From: Streptococcus azizii
GTDB taxonomy: Bacteria; Bacillota; Bacilli; Lactobacillales; Streptococcaceae
Direction of reading: 5' to 3'
Length of the DNA: 37,914 bases
Assembly (NCBI RefSeq): GCF_001984715.1
Contig: NZ_MSPR01000018.1
Location: 1 to 37,914, forward strand
Below the pieces are notes generated by a model. That model did no database searches. It was given only the letters and a program-made list of their open reading frames with translations, and was not told the DNA's origin. The translations under genes were made by a program, and so were the position numbers. Below are positions 19,930-28,282 of this stretch, one piece after another; positions within the stretch are counted from its first letter, which is position 1; the number at the start of each line of letters is the position of its first letter.

Positions 19930-20445
19930 TACTTATACTCTTTACCAATCAAAAGGATAGGTCGTCAAGGGTCTCGGTGAATTGAACACGGGCTACGAGC
20001 TGTGCAAAAAAGATAGTTTTTCCTAGAACTTGAGGTTCTTCGTCAAAATTCCTATTTTTGCTTTGCTCGCTTAACGCCCTTTGTATCTTATGTAACTGAG
20101 TTCGGACTAAAAATGTGAGAAAAAAGATAGGCAGCTGTTTCGGCTTTAGCCGATTACAGCTGAGAATCCCTTCAGGGGGTAGGCAGCTGTTTCAGTTTTA
20201 GCTGATTACAGCTGAGATTGCAACAGTTCGGTGAACTGTTGCAACTGGTCACCTAGAAACACGAAAGTGACCACAGAAGTTTGAGCCAAAAAGCAGAAAA
20301 GCTAGGAAATAGGCTGAAAACCTCCACTGGAGCTTTTCACTCGTCGTATTTCCTATTTTCGCTTTGAGTTTTTCACGGGCTTTGTATCTTCTCCTATTTC
20401 AACTACCTTCGTTTTCTAGTCTATTTTTGATTTTTATTGAGTATT
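19930..20445 (+). repeat. Dispersed hairpin repeat, copy 3 (compound)
   Basis: Two units in tandem, joined at TGAGTTCGGACTAAAAA (about 20096-20112). The second unit holds the CAGCTG hairpin module twice (20132-20163, diverged at 20183-20214), then a segment 20205-20339 that matches copy 4 with one difference seen. That segment includes a perfect 10-bp hairpin GCAACAGTTC/GAACTGTTGC. The end reads CACGGGCTTTGTATC, and the CTAGTCTATTTTTGATTTTT tail also recurs after copy 4. Confidence 0.8.
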
Positions 20446-20452
20446 AGCTGGT

Positions 20453-20526
20453 ATCGTTCGGAAATGGAATAAAAAAGGGGGAATTTTATAGAAAGGATAG
20501 ATAAAAACGAATGATTTTGGTACAAT
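20453..20526 (+). promoter_or_regulatory. purD promoter with PurR box
   Basis: Extended -10 TGGTACAAT at 20518-20526. On the minus strand 20453-20465 reads ATTTCCGAACGAT, matching the PurR box AWWWCCGAACWWT at 12 of 13 positions. A weaker plus-strand copy lies at 20503-20515, placed relative to the -10 almost as in the purC promoter. PurR control is inferred from the match. Confidence 0.6.
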
Positions 20527-20559
20527 ATCTTTATAAAATACGTTTTTAGAGGTATAGAG

Positions 20560-21819
20560 ATGAAGCTCTTAGTTGTTGGGTCGGGCGGTCGTGAGCATGC
20601 TATTGCAAAGAAGTTGTTAGAATCAGTAGATGTTGAAAAGGTCTTTGTTGCTCCTGGAAATAGCGGGATGGTAGCAGATGGGATTGATTTGGTGAATATT
20701 GGGATTTCCGAACATTCTAGCTTAATCGCATTTGCGCAAGAAGAAGGAATTGATTGGACATTTGTTGGACCAGATGATGCCTTGGCGGCAGGTTTGGTTG
20801 ATGATTTTGAGGCGGCGGGCTTACAGGCTTTTGGGCCTAGGAAAAATGCGGCAGAGCTAGAATGGTCCAAGGATTTTGCTAAATCTATTATGACCAAATA
20901 TGGCGTACCTACAGCACGTTATGAGACTTTTTCTGATTTTGAGGCAGCAAAAGCCTATATTGAAGCTCAAGGAGCGCCGATTGTTGTTAAGGCGGATGGT
21001 CTAGCACTTGGAAAAGGTGTTGTGGTGGCTGAGACGGTAGAAGAAGCAACCGCTGCAGCTCACGACATGCTACTTGACAATAAATTTGGTGACAGCGGGG
21101 CGCGTGTGGTCATTGAAGAATTTTTGAGTGGTGAGGAGTTTTCTCTGTTTGCCTTTGTGAATGGTGAGAATTTCTACCTTATGCCAACAGCGCAGGATCA
21201 CAAGCGGGCTTTTACAGGCGATAAAGGTCCCAATACGGGTGGTATGGGAGCTTATGCTCCAGTTCCTCACCTGTCAGCAGGTGTTGTTGACCAGTCCGTG
21301 GAAACGATTATAAAGCCAGTCTTAAAAGGTATGATTGCAGAAGGTCGTCCTTATCTCGGAGTGCTTTATGCAGGCTTGATAGTGACAGCAGAAGGCCCTA
21401 AGGTCATTGAGTTTAATGCTCGTTTTGGAGATCCTGAAACGCAGGTGATTCTGCCACGTCTGACATCTAATTTTGCAGAAAACATCACCGACTTGCTAGC
21501 AGGAAAAATCCCTGCATTTACATGGCTAGAAACAGGTGTGACCTTGGGAGTTGTAGTTGCCAGTGAAGGCTATCCCCTGGAATATGAGAAAGGGGTACGC
21601 TTGCCAGCAAAGACCAGCGGAGATATTGAAACCTATTATGCTGGTGCAATCTTCAATGCAGATCAGGAATTGGTCTCAAATGGGGGGCGTGTCTATATGC
21701 TCGTCACGACGCAAGAGACCGTTTCACAGGCACAAAAAGTTATTTATCAGCAACTAGATAGGCAAGATACAGCAGGGATGTTTTATCGGACAGATATTGG
21801 AAATAAGGCGAATCAATAA
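20560..21819 (+). CDS. purD: Phosphoribosylamine-glycine ligase
   Basis: 419-aa ATP-grasp GAR synthetase that joins phosphoribosylamine and glycine. Motifs: VVGSGGREHAIA at the N-terminus, GPDDALAAGLVD, VKADGLALGKGVVVA, EFLSGEEFSLFAF, and EFNARFGDPETQ. Length is typical. First gene of the purD-purE-purK-nuclease-purB block, with a nine-base gap to purE. Confidence 0.96.
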   Translation: MKLLVVGSGGREHAIAKKLLESVDVEKVFVAPGNSGMVADGIDLVNIGISEHSSLIAFAQEEGIDWTFVGPDDALAAGLVDDFEAAGLQAFGPRKNAAELEWSKDFAKSIMTKYGVPTARYETFSDFEAAKAYIEAQGAPIVVKADGLALGKGVVVAETVEEATAAAHDMLLDNKFGDSGARVVIEEFLSGEEFSLFAFVNGENFYLMPTAQDHKRAFTGDKGPNTGGMGAYAPVPHLSAGVVDQSVETIIKPVLKGMIAEGRPYLGVLYAGLIVTAEGPKVIEFNARFGDPETQVILPRLTSNFAENITDLLAGKIPAFTWLETGVTLGVVVASEGYPLEYEKGVRLPAKTSGDIETYYAGAIFNADQELVSNGGRVYMLVTTQETVSQAQKVIYQQLDRQDTAGMFYRTDIGNKANQ

Positions 21820-21828
21820 GGAGAAAAT

Positions 21829-22320
21829 ATGACACAGACACTTGTATCGCTCATTATGGGGTCCATTTCGGATTGGGCAACCATGAAGAAAACAGCGCAG
21901 ATTTTGGATGAATTTGGTGTTGCCTATGAAAAGAAGGTGGTATCCGCCCATCGGACTCCAGACTTGATGTTTGAACATGCAGCAAAAGCTCGTGAACGAG
22001 GTATCAAGGTCATTATTGCGGGAGCAGGAGGAGCGGCGCACTTGCCGGGGATGGTGGCGGCTAAAACAACCCTGCCAGTCATTGGAGTACCCATCAAATC
22101 GCGAGCTTTGAACGGACTTGATTCACTTTACTCTATCGTGCAGATGCCTGGTGGAGTGCCTGTTATGACCATGGCGATTGGAGATAGTGGTGCGACCAAT
22201 GCAGGTCTGTCTGCTGTTCGGATTTTGGCGCTTGAAAATCCAGCTTTGAATAGGAAATTGGTGGAGTTTGCGGAAAAGCAAGGGAAAATTGCGGAGGAGT
22301 CTAGCCATGACCTTATCTAA
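21829..22320 (+). CDS. purE: N5-CAIR mutase
   Basis: 163-aa class I PurE that moves the carboxylate of N5-CAIR to C4. Motifs: [37 protein letters not shown]. The presence of purK next door supports the N5-CAIR mutase class over the direct AIR carboxylase. It overlaps purK by 14 bases. Confidence 0.96.
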   Translation: MTQTLVSLIMGSISDWATMKKTAQILDEFGVAYEKKVVSAHRTPDLMFEHAAKARERGIKVIIAGAGGAAHLPGMVAAKTTLPVIGVPIKSRALNGLDSLYSIVQMPGGVPVMTMAIGDSGATNAGLSAVRILALENPALNRKLVEFAEKQGKIAEESSHDLI

Positions 22321-23377
22321 GACGATTGGGATTATCGGTGGTGGCCAGCTAGGTCAGATGATGGCGATTGCAGCTACTTACCGTGGGCATCGGGTGGTGA
22401 CGCTCGATCCGGCGGCAGATTGTCCAGCCTCTCGAGTGAGTGAGGTTATCGTGGCAGATTATACAGATGTAGATGCCTTACGGACTTTGGCGGAACGCTG
22501 TGACGTCTTGACCTATGAGTTTGAAAATGTGAGTGCAGAGAGTCTTGATATGGTAGCGGATAAGGCACTTTTGCCCCAGGGGACGGAGCTTTTGCGGATT
22601 GCCCAAAATCGGATTGCCGAAAAAGATTTTTTAACCAAGGCAGGTGTAGCCTTAGCTCCCTATCGGGTGGTGACATCAAGTCTTGATTTAGCAGACTATG
22701 ATTTTTTGACGACACGAGTGTTAAAAACTGCCACAGGTGGCTATGATGGTCACGGTCAGGTGGTCATACGTGATGTAGAAAGTCTGGCACAGGCAAAAGT
22801 GTTGGCAGACCAGACAGAGTGCGTCTTGGAAGACTTTGTCTCCTTTGATATGGAAATCTCCGTCTTGGTCTCAGGTAATGGCCGAGAGCTGACTGTTTTT
22901 CCTGTCCAAGAAAATATTCACCGCCACAACATTCTCTCTAAAACGATTGTTCCAGCTCGTATTCCAGAGGCATTAGCTGAAAAAGCGGTTCAAATGGCCA
23001 AAAAAATTGCCACAGACCTGCAACTTTTTGGTACACTATGTATAGAGATGTTTGTGGCAGGCGATCAAATTTTGGTCAATGAACTGGCACCTCGTCCCCA
23101 TAATTCAGGGCATTATAGCATCGAAGCCTGCAATTTTTCCCAGTTTGATACCCATATTTTGGGGATTCTAGGGGAAACCTTGCCAGACATTCAGCTTATG
23201 CAACCTGCTGTCATGCTCAATGTTTTGGGGCAGGATATGGAGGCAGCCAGAGCCTTTGTCAACCAGCATCCACACGCCCATCTTCATCTCTATGGCAAAG
23301 CAGAAGCCAAGCACAACCGCAAGATGGGACATGTGACGGTCTTGGGGGAGGATGTAGAGAGTGTGGAGGAGTTTTAA
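22307..23377 (+). CDS. purK: N5-carboxyaminoimidazole ribonucleotide synthase
   Basis: 356-aa ATP-grasp enzyme making N5-CAIR from AIR and bicarbonate. Motifs: [41 protein letters not shown] start it at 22307 after GGAGGAG (22292-22298), since the reading frame upstream only extends into purE without a better ribosome site. The stop shares a base with the next gene (TAATG). Confidence 0.94.
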   Translation: MTLSKTIGIIGGGQLGQMMAIAATYRGHRVVTLDPAADCPASRVSEVIVADYTDVDALRTLAERCDVLTYEFENVSAESLDMVADKALLPQGTELLRIAQNRIAEKDFLTKAGVALAPYRVVTSSLDLADYDFLTTRVLKTATGGYDGHGQVVIRDVESLAQAKVLADQTECVLEDFVSFDMEISVLVSGNGRELTVFPVQENIHRHNILSKTIVPARIPEALAEKAVQMAKKIATDLQLFGTLCIEMFVAGDQILVNELAPRPHNSGHYSIEACNFSQFDTHILGILGETLPDIQLMQPAVMLNVLGQDMEAARAFVNQHPHAHLHLYGKAEAKHNRKMGHVTVLGEDVESVEEF

Positions 23378-24135
23378 TGACAGAAAAACAACGAGTAGAA
23401 TACCCAGATAAACAGGAAGCGTCTTACAGTATTACTGATGGGGTCGCACAGAAATTGGGCTATCAAAATAGTCAATCTTTAGTTGAGCAATACAATGGAT
23501 TTGGTAGTTTTAATTTAAAGTCTTTTGTTGACTTTAATGACAGTTTCTTTGAGGAAAATGATGAGGTTACTGAGTTCGCTCAAAATTATAGAGATGAATT
23601 GGGAAGAGTAACAGGTGGAATAGCCTTGCTTTCTAAAAAAACAATTAGTAAGGAAGGGACTTCCGAAGGGAGCAATCAATATCCAAAGACAATTTTTGAT
23701 ACAGGTCATATATTAGGGCATATGTTGGTTGGTGGTGAAACTTTTGATTTTAATTCTAGTAAGAAAAAGAAAGAAAATATTTTCCCTCAAACGAGATGGT
23801 CAAATGGTGGCGATGGAAAATTTAAATCTTTTAAGATGAATTCAGACAAAGGAAATTCACAAGTAACTTATGAGAGACGTATATGGAATAAAATAAACAA
23901 AAAAGGCAATGAGGAACTTAAAATTTACTATCAAGTGGATTTAGTATATGAAGGTGATGAGGAAATTCCAAGGGGGGTTCACCTACAAGCTATTTCTAAC
24001 AAGCCTATTGATCTTGGAAAAGGTAGAGAGTTTATTAACGTCTTTATTCCAAACGTTCGATATAAAACTTATTTAGACATTGACTATAGTAAAATAGATA
24101 ATAACAAATTAGAGTTTGACCCTCGCTTAAGGTGA
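23377..24135 (+). CDS. EndA-like non-specific DNA/RNA endonuclease without a signal peptide
   Basis: 252 aa. The catalytic core resembles streptococcal EndA of the beta-beta-alpha-metal superfamily. DELGRVTGGIALLSK leads into FDTGHILGHMLVGG, where His111 is the likely general base. ENIFPQT supplies the likely metal-binding Asn134, and YERRIW (Glu166) and NVFIPNVRYK follow. EndA has an N-terminal membrane anchor; this protein has none, so it should be cytosolic or exported another way. It is coupled to purK (TAATG, GGAGGAG at 23365-23371) and precedes purB. Base composition looks more A-rich than its neighbours. No obvious immunity gene follows. Confidence 0.7.
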   Translation: MTEKQRVEYPDKQEASYSITDGVAQKLGYQNSQSLVEQYNGFGSFNLKSFVDFNDSFFEENDEVTEFAQNYRDELGRVTGGIALLSKKTISKEGTSEGSNQYPKTIFDTGHILGHMLVGGETFDFNSSKKKKENIFPQTRWSNGGDGKFKSFKMNSDKGNSQVTYERRIWNKINKKGNEELKIYYQVDLVYEGDEEIPRGVHLQAISNKPIDLGKGREFINVFIPNVRYKTYLDIDYSKIDNNKLEFDPRLR

Positions 24136-24146
24136 AATTATTGTTT

Positions 24147-24196
24147 TTGAGTTTTATCTATTATTAAAAATATGATGACTATAAGATTTTAATAAT
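24147..24196 (+). promoter_or_regulatory. Possible purB promoter with inverted repeat
   Basis: TTGAGT (24147-24152), 18-bp spacer, TATGAT (24171-24176). A perfect 10-bp inverted repeat ATTATTAAAA/TTTTAATAAT (24160-24169 and 24187-24196) straddles the -10. It could be an operator or merely AT-rich sequence. Confidence 0.35.
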
Positions 24197-24215
24197 GTAT
24201 TTAAAGGAGTAAAAC

Positions 24216-25508
24216 ATGCTAGAACGTTACACTCGCCCCGAAATGGGGGTAATTTGGACAGAGGAAAATAAATACAAGGCTTGGCTCGAGGTGGAAATCC
24301 TGGCGGATGAGGCCTGGGCTGAGCTGGGAGAAATTCCTAAGGAAGATGTGGTGAAAATCCGTGAAAAAGCAGGATTTGACATTGATCGCATTTTGGAGAT
24401 TGAAGAGGAAACTCGTCATGATGTGGTGGCTTTTACCCGTGCGGTGTCTGAGACCTTAGGTGAGGAGCGCAAGTGGGTCCACTATGGGTTGACATCAACG
24501 GATGTGGTGGATACGGCCTATGGTTATCTCTACAAGCAGGCTAACGATATTATCCGTGAGGATTTACGTCGTTTTACGGATATTGTCGCAGACAAGGCGC
24601 GCGAACACAGGTATACGATTATGATGGGCCGTACCCACGGGGTGCATGCGGAGCCGACGACCTTTGGGCTGAAATTGGCGACTTGGTACAGCGAAATGAA
24701 GCGCAATATCGAGCGTTTCGAGCGGGCTGCTGAAGGGGTAGAAGCAGGGAAAATCTCAGGAGCGGTTGGAAATTTTGCTAATATCCCGCCTTTTGTAGAA
24801 AGCTATGTTTGTGAGAAACTAGGCATTCGTCCGCAGGAGATTTCAACGCAGGTCTTGCCTCGTGATCTTCATGCAGAATACTTTGCAGCGCTTGCGACCA
24901 TTGCGACTTCTATCGAGCGGATGGCAACGGAAATCCGCGGTCTCCAAAAATCAGAACAACGGGAAGTGGAGGAATTTTTTGCGAAAGGTCAAAAGGGTAG
25001 TTCAGCTATGCCCCATAAGCGTAATCCAATCGGTTCTGAAAATATGACTGGGCTTGCGCGCGTGATTCGTGGCCACATGGTGACAGCCTTTGAGAATGTT
25101 GCCCTCTGGCATGAGCGGGATATTTCACACTCATCAGCAGAACGGATTATCACGCCGGATACGACTATCTTGATTGACTACATGCTCAACCGCTTTGGAA
25201 ACATCGTGAAAAACCTGACCGTATTTCCGGAAAATATGAAGCGGAATATGGAATCAACCTTCGGCTTGATCTACAGTCAACGTGTCATGCTTTCCTTGAT
25301 TGAAAAAGGGATGACACGCGAAGAAGCCTATGATTTGGTGCAACCAAAAACAGCCTATGCTTGGGACCATCATACGGCTTTCAAACCCTTACTTGAAGCG
25401 GATGAAAAGGTGACAGAGCGCCTCAGCCAAGCAGAAATTGACGAACTATTTGACCCGTCCTATTATGCTAAGCGAGTAGATGACATCTTTGAACGCGTAG
25501 GTTTATAG
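24216..25508 (+). CDS. purB: Adenylosuccinate lyase
   Basis: 430-aa lyase of the fumarase/aspartase superfamily. It acts twice: SAICAR to AICAR in IMP synthesis, and adenylosuccinate to AMP. Visible: [39 protein letters not shown] and the signature loop [12 protein letters not shown]. Start follows AAAGGAG. A strong terminator follows, closing the purine region. Confidence 0.96.
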   Translation: MLERYTRPEMGVIWTEENKYKAWLEVEILADEAWAELGEIPKEDVVKIREKAGFDIDRILEIEEETRHDVVAFTRAVSETLGEERKWVHYGLTSTDVVDTAYGYLYKQANDIIREDLRRFTDIVADKAREHRYTIMMGRTHGVHAEPTTFGLKLATWYSEMKRNIERFERAAEGVEAGKISGAVGNFANIPPFVESYVCEKLGIRPQEISTQVLPRDLHAEYFAALATIATSIERMATEIRGLQKSEQREVEEFFAKGQKGSSAMPHKRNPIGSENMTGLARVIRGHMVTAFENVALWHERDISHSSAERIITPDTTILIDYMLNRFGNIVKNLTVFPENMKRNMESTFGLIYSQRVMLSLIEKGMTREEAYDLVQPKTAYAWDHHTAFKPLLEADEKVTERLSQAEIDELFDPSYYAKRVDDIFERVGL

Positions 25509-25514
25509 ACAATG

Positions 25515-25539
25515 AAAAGGAGGGAAACCCTCCTTTTAT
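25515..25539 (+). terminator. Terminator after purB
   Basis: Perfect 10-bp stem AAAAGGAGGG/CCCTCCTTTT with loop AAA, ending in TTTT. Confidence 0.88.
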
Positions 25540-25834
25540 GCTATATTTCTTCTGCTAGCAATCTGTAAAAATCAAATGCAAACATTGTAGAGCTTGGGAA
25601 GCTATCAAGTGCTTTCGTTTTAAAGTTGGGTGTACGAATCACTCGATACCGACAAAATAAGTAGCGAACGAAGTGAGCTTTTTAAAGCTAAGTCCGTCCT
25701 AGTGGTATCCTAGACAATTACTACGTTATTGACTGGAACGGGAGATGAGACTGGGAATCAAAACTGAGGGGTGAAACTCCAAGGGGCTTGCTCCCGCCTG
25801 CACAGCTTAAGGGAACTAGTAAAAGATACTAATA

Positions 25835-26286
25835 CTCTTTAAAAATCAAAAGGGATAGATTTCCTCGTGTTCAACGAACACGTCATCAACCTCCTATTTT
25901 TCATTCGCTTTTTACACGTCCTTTGTATCTTGTGTAATTGAGTTCAGCCTAAAACCTCGGAAAAAAGATAGGTAGCTGTTTTGGCTTTAGCCAATTACAG
26001 CTGAGATTGCAACAGTTCGGTGAACTGTTGCAACTGGTCACCTAGAAACACGAAAGTGACCACAGAAGTTTGAGCCCAAAAGCAGAAAAGCTAGGAAATA
26101 GGCTGAAAACCTCCACTGGAGCTTTTCAGCCTATTTCCTATTTTCACTTTGAGTTTTTTACGGGCTTTGTATCTTCTCTTATTTTTTAACTACCTTCGTC
26201 TTCGATTATAAGGAAATTAGCGGTGCTAATCTCCTATCCCACCTTTCACAATTCAGCTAGTCTACTTTTGATTTTTATTGAGTATA
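25835..26286 (+). repeat. Dispersed hairpin repeat, copy 4 (compound)
   Basis: Same plan as copy 3: a first unit ending CCTATTTTTCATTCGC, the TGAGTTC junction, then the CAGCTG module (25972-26003), the GCAACAGTTC hairpin and a long hairpin. Here the last hairpin is a perfect 17-bp stem (AGGAAATAGGCTGAAAA with its complement, about 26093-26138). It ends ACGGGCTTTGTATC, then an extra insert, then the CTAGTCTACTTTTGATTTTT tail. Confidence 0.8.
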
Positions 26287-26493
26287 AATGGAGACTATAA
26301 GACGTCGATTACTCTTTTGGTGACACTAGAAATTTTGCCACTGATGTCCCAAATTATTGCAGGTTTGACTGACGATAGGACCTTGGGGGAAGATACCATA
26401 TTGTCTGCCTTCTCGTTTCTAGTCTACGGTGTGATAACTAAAAGGCTGTTGGTGATAATACTACTATTTCTAGTTTTTGAAGGAGAGGACTAG
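26278..26493 (+). pseudogene. Hydrophobic reading frame, probable gene remnant
   Basis: 71 codons with a TTG start, two or three hydrophobic stretches and no recognised family. The first codons lie in the conserved tail of the adjacent repeat copy, and there is no convincing ribosome site. It most likely represents the 3' part of a small membrane protein gene joined to the repeat. It could also be a chance open frame. Confidence 0.3.
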
Positions 26494-26503
26494 AGAGAAT
26501 AAT

Positions 26504-26532
26504 TTGCAAGCCGTTACAAATCAATGTATAAT
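26504..26532 (+). promoter_or_regulatory. Isolated sigma-A promoter
   Basis: TTGCAA (26504-26509), exactly 17 bp, TATAAT (26527-26532). No credible plus-strand gene follows. A transcript would carry two small hairpins (AGGCA/TGCCT and AGAATC/GATTCT) and run antisense into the 3' end of blpT. Confidence 0.5.
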
Positions 26533-26658
26533 GGTTCTAACAAATATTGAGGCATGAGAAGCTAGTGCCTAGATGGTCTTTTGCAAGAATCTATATCAGG
26601 ATTCTAGAAGGTATAAAGGGATATTGGACTACCAGCAAAACAGCCGATAAAGGTCAGT

Positions 26659-27003
26659 TTATGACGTAATATAGTCTATGCACTCTGCTAGTTGATTAGG
26701 ATTATTTAAATCAATAATGTCAAGAAAACTAAGATGGTAGCGAAAGAATGTTGTATAATCTAGGTCATTGCTGATGAGAATGAGATTTCCTTTGGGATCT
26801 TTTGAACGAATTTGTTTGGCAGTATTTAGTCCGTTCCAATGTTTTTTGCGGGTATCATTGATGATGAAATAAGAATTGTGGGGTTCTATTTTTATAGTAT
26901 CGTTATGTGATAAGTGTAGGTGCTGTTTTTTTGCTTGTAGGTGAGATTGGATTTGTTTTTGTATTGATTTAGGATAGAAGCGAGGTTGCACTAGATAAAT
27001 CAT
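26659..27003 (-). CDS. blpT: BlpT-like pseudo-receiver protein
   Basis: 114 aa, divergent from blpS and placed where blpT lies in pneumococcal blp loci. It aligns over its whole length with the receiver domain of BlpR in this window: YFIIND with LFFLDI, LNTAKQIR with MEIARQIR, and LSFLDIIDL with VSALDFIDK. Residues needed for phosphorylation are missing: the acidic pair is QP, the acceptor Asp aligns with Asn49 (Asp50 is adjacent), and the conserved Lys is Leu99. It has no DNA-binding domain. Start follows AAGGAAG. Its own promoter carries the BlpR-type direct repeat. Function unknown; a partner for BlpR or BlpS is possible. Confidence 0.65.
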   Translation of the reverse strand: MIYLVQPRFYPKSIQKQIQSHLQAKKQHLHLSHNDTIKIEPHNSYFIINDTRKKHWNGLNTAKQIRSKDPKGNLILISNDLDYTTFFRYHLSFLDIIDLNNPNQLAECIDYITS

Positions 27004-27024
27004 ACTTTCTTCCTTTCCAGCACT

Positions 27025-27087
27025 AGTGTATCATATGGTTTCATGTATTATTCGTTCTATAATAAATAGTTTGTTTTTTATAATGAA
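27025..27087 (-). promoter_or_regulatory. blpT promoter with BlpR/ComE-type direct repeat
   Basis: Read on the minus strand: TTCATTAT (27080-27087) and TTTATTAT (27059-27066) at a 21-bp period, then 28 bp to a -10-like TACACT (27025-27030). Confidence 0.65.
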
Positions 27088-27103
27088 TAGTTCAGTTTGA
27101 CCG

Positions 27104-27168
27104 TTTATTATAAAGAAAGTTCCTTTTATTATATTTGTGCTTATTTTACAGCTTGTTTTTGGTAAGAT
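27104..27168 (+). promoter_or_regulatory. blpSRH promoter with BlpR/ComE-type direct repeat
   Basis: TTTATTAT at 27104-27111 and again at 27125-27132 (21-bp period), then 30 bp to the extended -10 TGGTAAGAT ending at 27168. The box is divergent from the blpT promoter, with 16 bp between the two boxes. Confidence 0.68.
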
Positions 27169-27199
27169 GAGATGAATGGAATAAAAGGAGATAAGTATT

Positions 27200-27535
27200 A
27201 TGGAGTATTTGTTTGTAAAAAAAAGTAAGGTGGAGGTGAAACTTCCACTTGATGAGATTTTATATATTACAACATCATCTGTCCCTCATTTATTACATGT
27301 GGTTACTCGCGATGATGTATACCAGACTTATAATCAGTTGCAGGTCTTGGAAAAACTATTGGCTATGAAGTTTCATCGTTGCCATCGTAAATATTTGGTG
27401 AATATTGATTCTATTGAAAGATTGAATAAGATGAGCAGGACTATCTCATTTTTTGAATCAGAGGTAGAGGATATTGGCTATTCTAGGCGAAAGCAAAAAG
27501 AATTGGAAACATTGTGGAAAAGTGTGTTGAGGTGA
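27200..27535 (+). CDS. blpS: LytTR-domain DNA-binding protein BlpS
   Basis: 111 aa, consisting of a LytTR DNA-binding domain alone, with no receiver. LPLDEILYITTSS, HLLHVVTRDD, FHRCHRKYLVNIDSIERL and SRRKQKEL match the pattern of the BlpR C-terminus (YQCHRSFVVNPENV). It probably binds the same direct repeats and modulates BlpR output; the sign of the effect cannot be told from sequence. Start follows AAAGGAG. Its stop lies six bases before the BlpR start. Confidence 0.8.
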   Translation: MEYLFVKKSKVEVKLPLDEILYITTSSVPHLLHVVTRDDVYQTYNQLQVLEKLLAMKFHRCHRKYLVNIDSIERLNKMSRTISFFESEVEDIGYSRRKQKELETLWKSVLR

Positions 27536-27540
27536 GTTAC

Positions 27541-28278
27541 ATGTTGAATATATTTGTCCTAGAAGATGAGTTTTTGCAGCAGGCTAGGATTGAACAAGCC
27601 ATTCAGCGATATATGAAAGAGAACAAATTAAAGTACCGCAGTTTGGAGATTTATGGGAAACCTCAGCAGTTGCTCGATGACATAAAAGAAGTTGGGAATC
27701 ATCAGTTATTCTTTTTAGATATTGACATTAAAGGTGCAGAAAAGAAAGGGATGGAGATTGCTCGTCAGATTCGCGAGAGGGACTCCAATGCCTTGATTGT
27801 CTTTGTGACGACTCATTCAGAGTTTATGCCATTGACCTATCGCTATCGAGTGTCTGCGCTAGATTTTATTGATAAAGGATTGTCGGACAATGAGTTTCAG
27901 ATAGCCGTTTCAGATGTTTTAAAATACGCATTTGACAATGTCAGCCAGACTATCTCTGAACATTCCTTTGTATTTAAATCAGCCCATTCTCAGCTTCAAG
28001 TACCTTTCCATGATATTCTCTATTTTGAAACTTCTCCAACCGTTCATAAGGTTATCTTAATCACAAAAAATAGTCGGATGGAATTTTATGGAAAAGTGTC
28101 TGAGATTGCTAAGGCAGATAAGCGACTATATCAATGTCACCGGTCCTTTGTCGTAAATCCTGAAAATGTGATGAGTGTGGATAAAGCAAATAAACTAGTT
28201 CATTTTGAAGGTGATGAGACTTGCTTTGTATCCCGTCTGAAAATGAAAGGCTTGTTAGAAAAAGTAGCAGGGGGATGA
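27541..28278 (+). CDS. blpR: Response regulator BlpR (AgrA/ComE family)
   Basis: 245 aa: an N-terminal receiver (about 1-125) with Glu8/Asp9, phosphoacceptor Asp60 in FFLDID and Lys112, then a LytTR domain (about 140-245). This family binds pairs of short direct repeats at a 21-bp period, as seen at promoters in this locus. I start it at 27541 (GAGGTGAG upstream), not at the ATG inside blpS. It is coupled to blpS and the kinase gene follows after four bases. Confidence 0.88.
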   Translation: MLNIFVLEDEFLQQARIEQAIQRYMKENKLKYRSLEIYGKPQQLLDDIKEVGNHQLFFLDIDIKGAEKKGMEIARQIRERDSNALIVFVTTHSEFMPLTYRYRVSALDFIDKGLSDNEFQIAVSDVLKYAFDNVSQTISEHSFVFKSAHSQLQVPFHDILYFETSPTVHKVILITKNSRMEFYGKVSEIAKADKRLYQCHRSFVVNPENVMSVDKANKLVHFEGDETCFVSRLKMKGLLEKVAGG

Positions 28279-28282
28279 TGAG

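Larger units (their letters stand above)
19840..20559 (+). other. Intergenic region purH-purD
   Basis: No gene seen. It contains the purH terminator, a compound copy of the dispersed repeat (19930-20445) and the purD control region. Confidence 0.7.
25509..26658 (+). other. Intergenic region purB-blpT
   Basis: Contains the purB terminator, a repeat copy, a short fragmentary reading frame and an isolated promoter. In 25540-25834 I see nothing firm beyond small inverted repeats. Confidence 0.6.

Noticed and set aside
22268..22306. Upstream start for purK
   Set aside because: The extra residues are unlike the PurK N-terminus, and GGAGGAG sits just before 22307.
26573..26650. 25-codon frame (MVFCKNLYQDSRR...) after the isolated promoter
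   Set aside because: There is no ribosome site and no recognised family, so I treat the stretch as non-coding.
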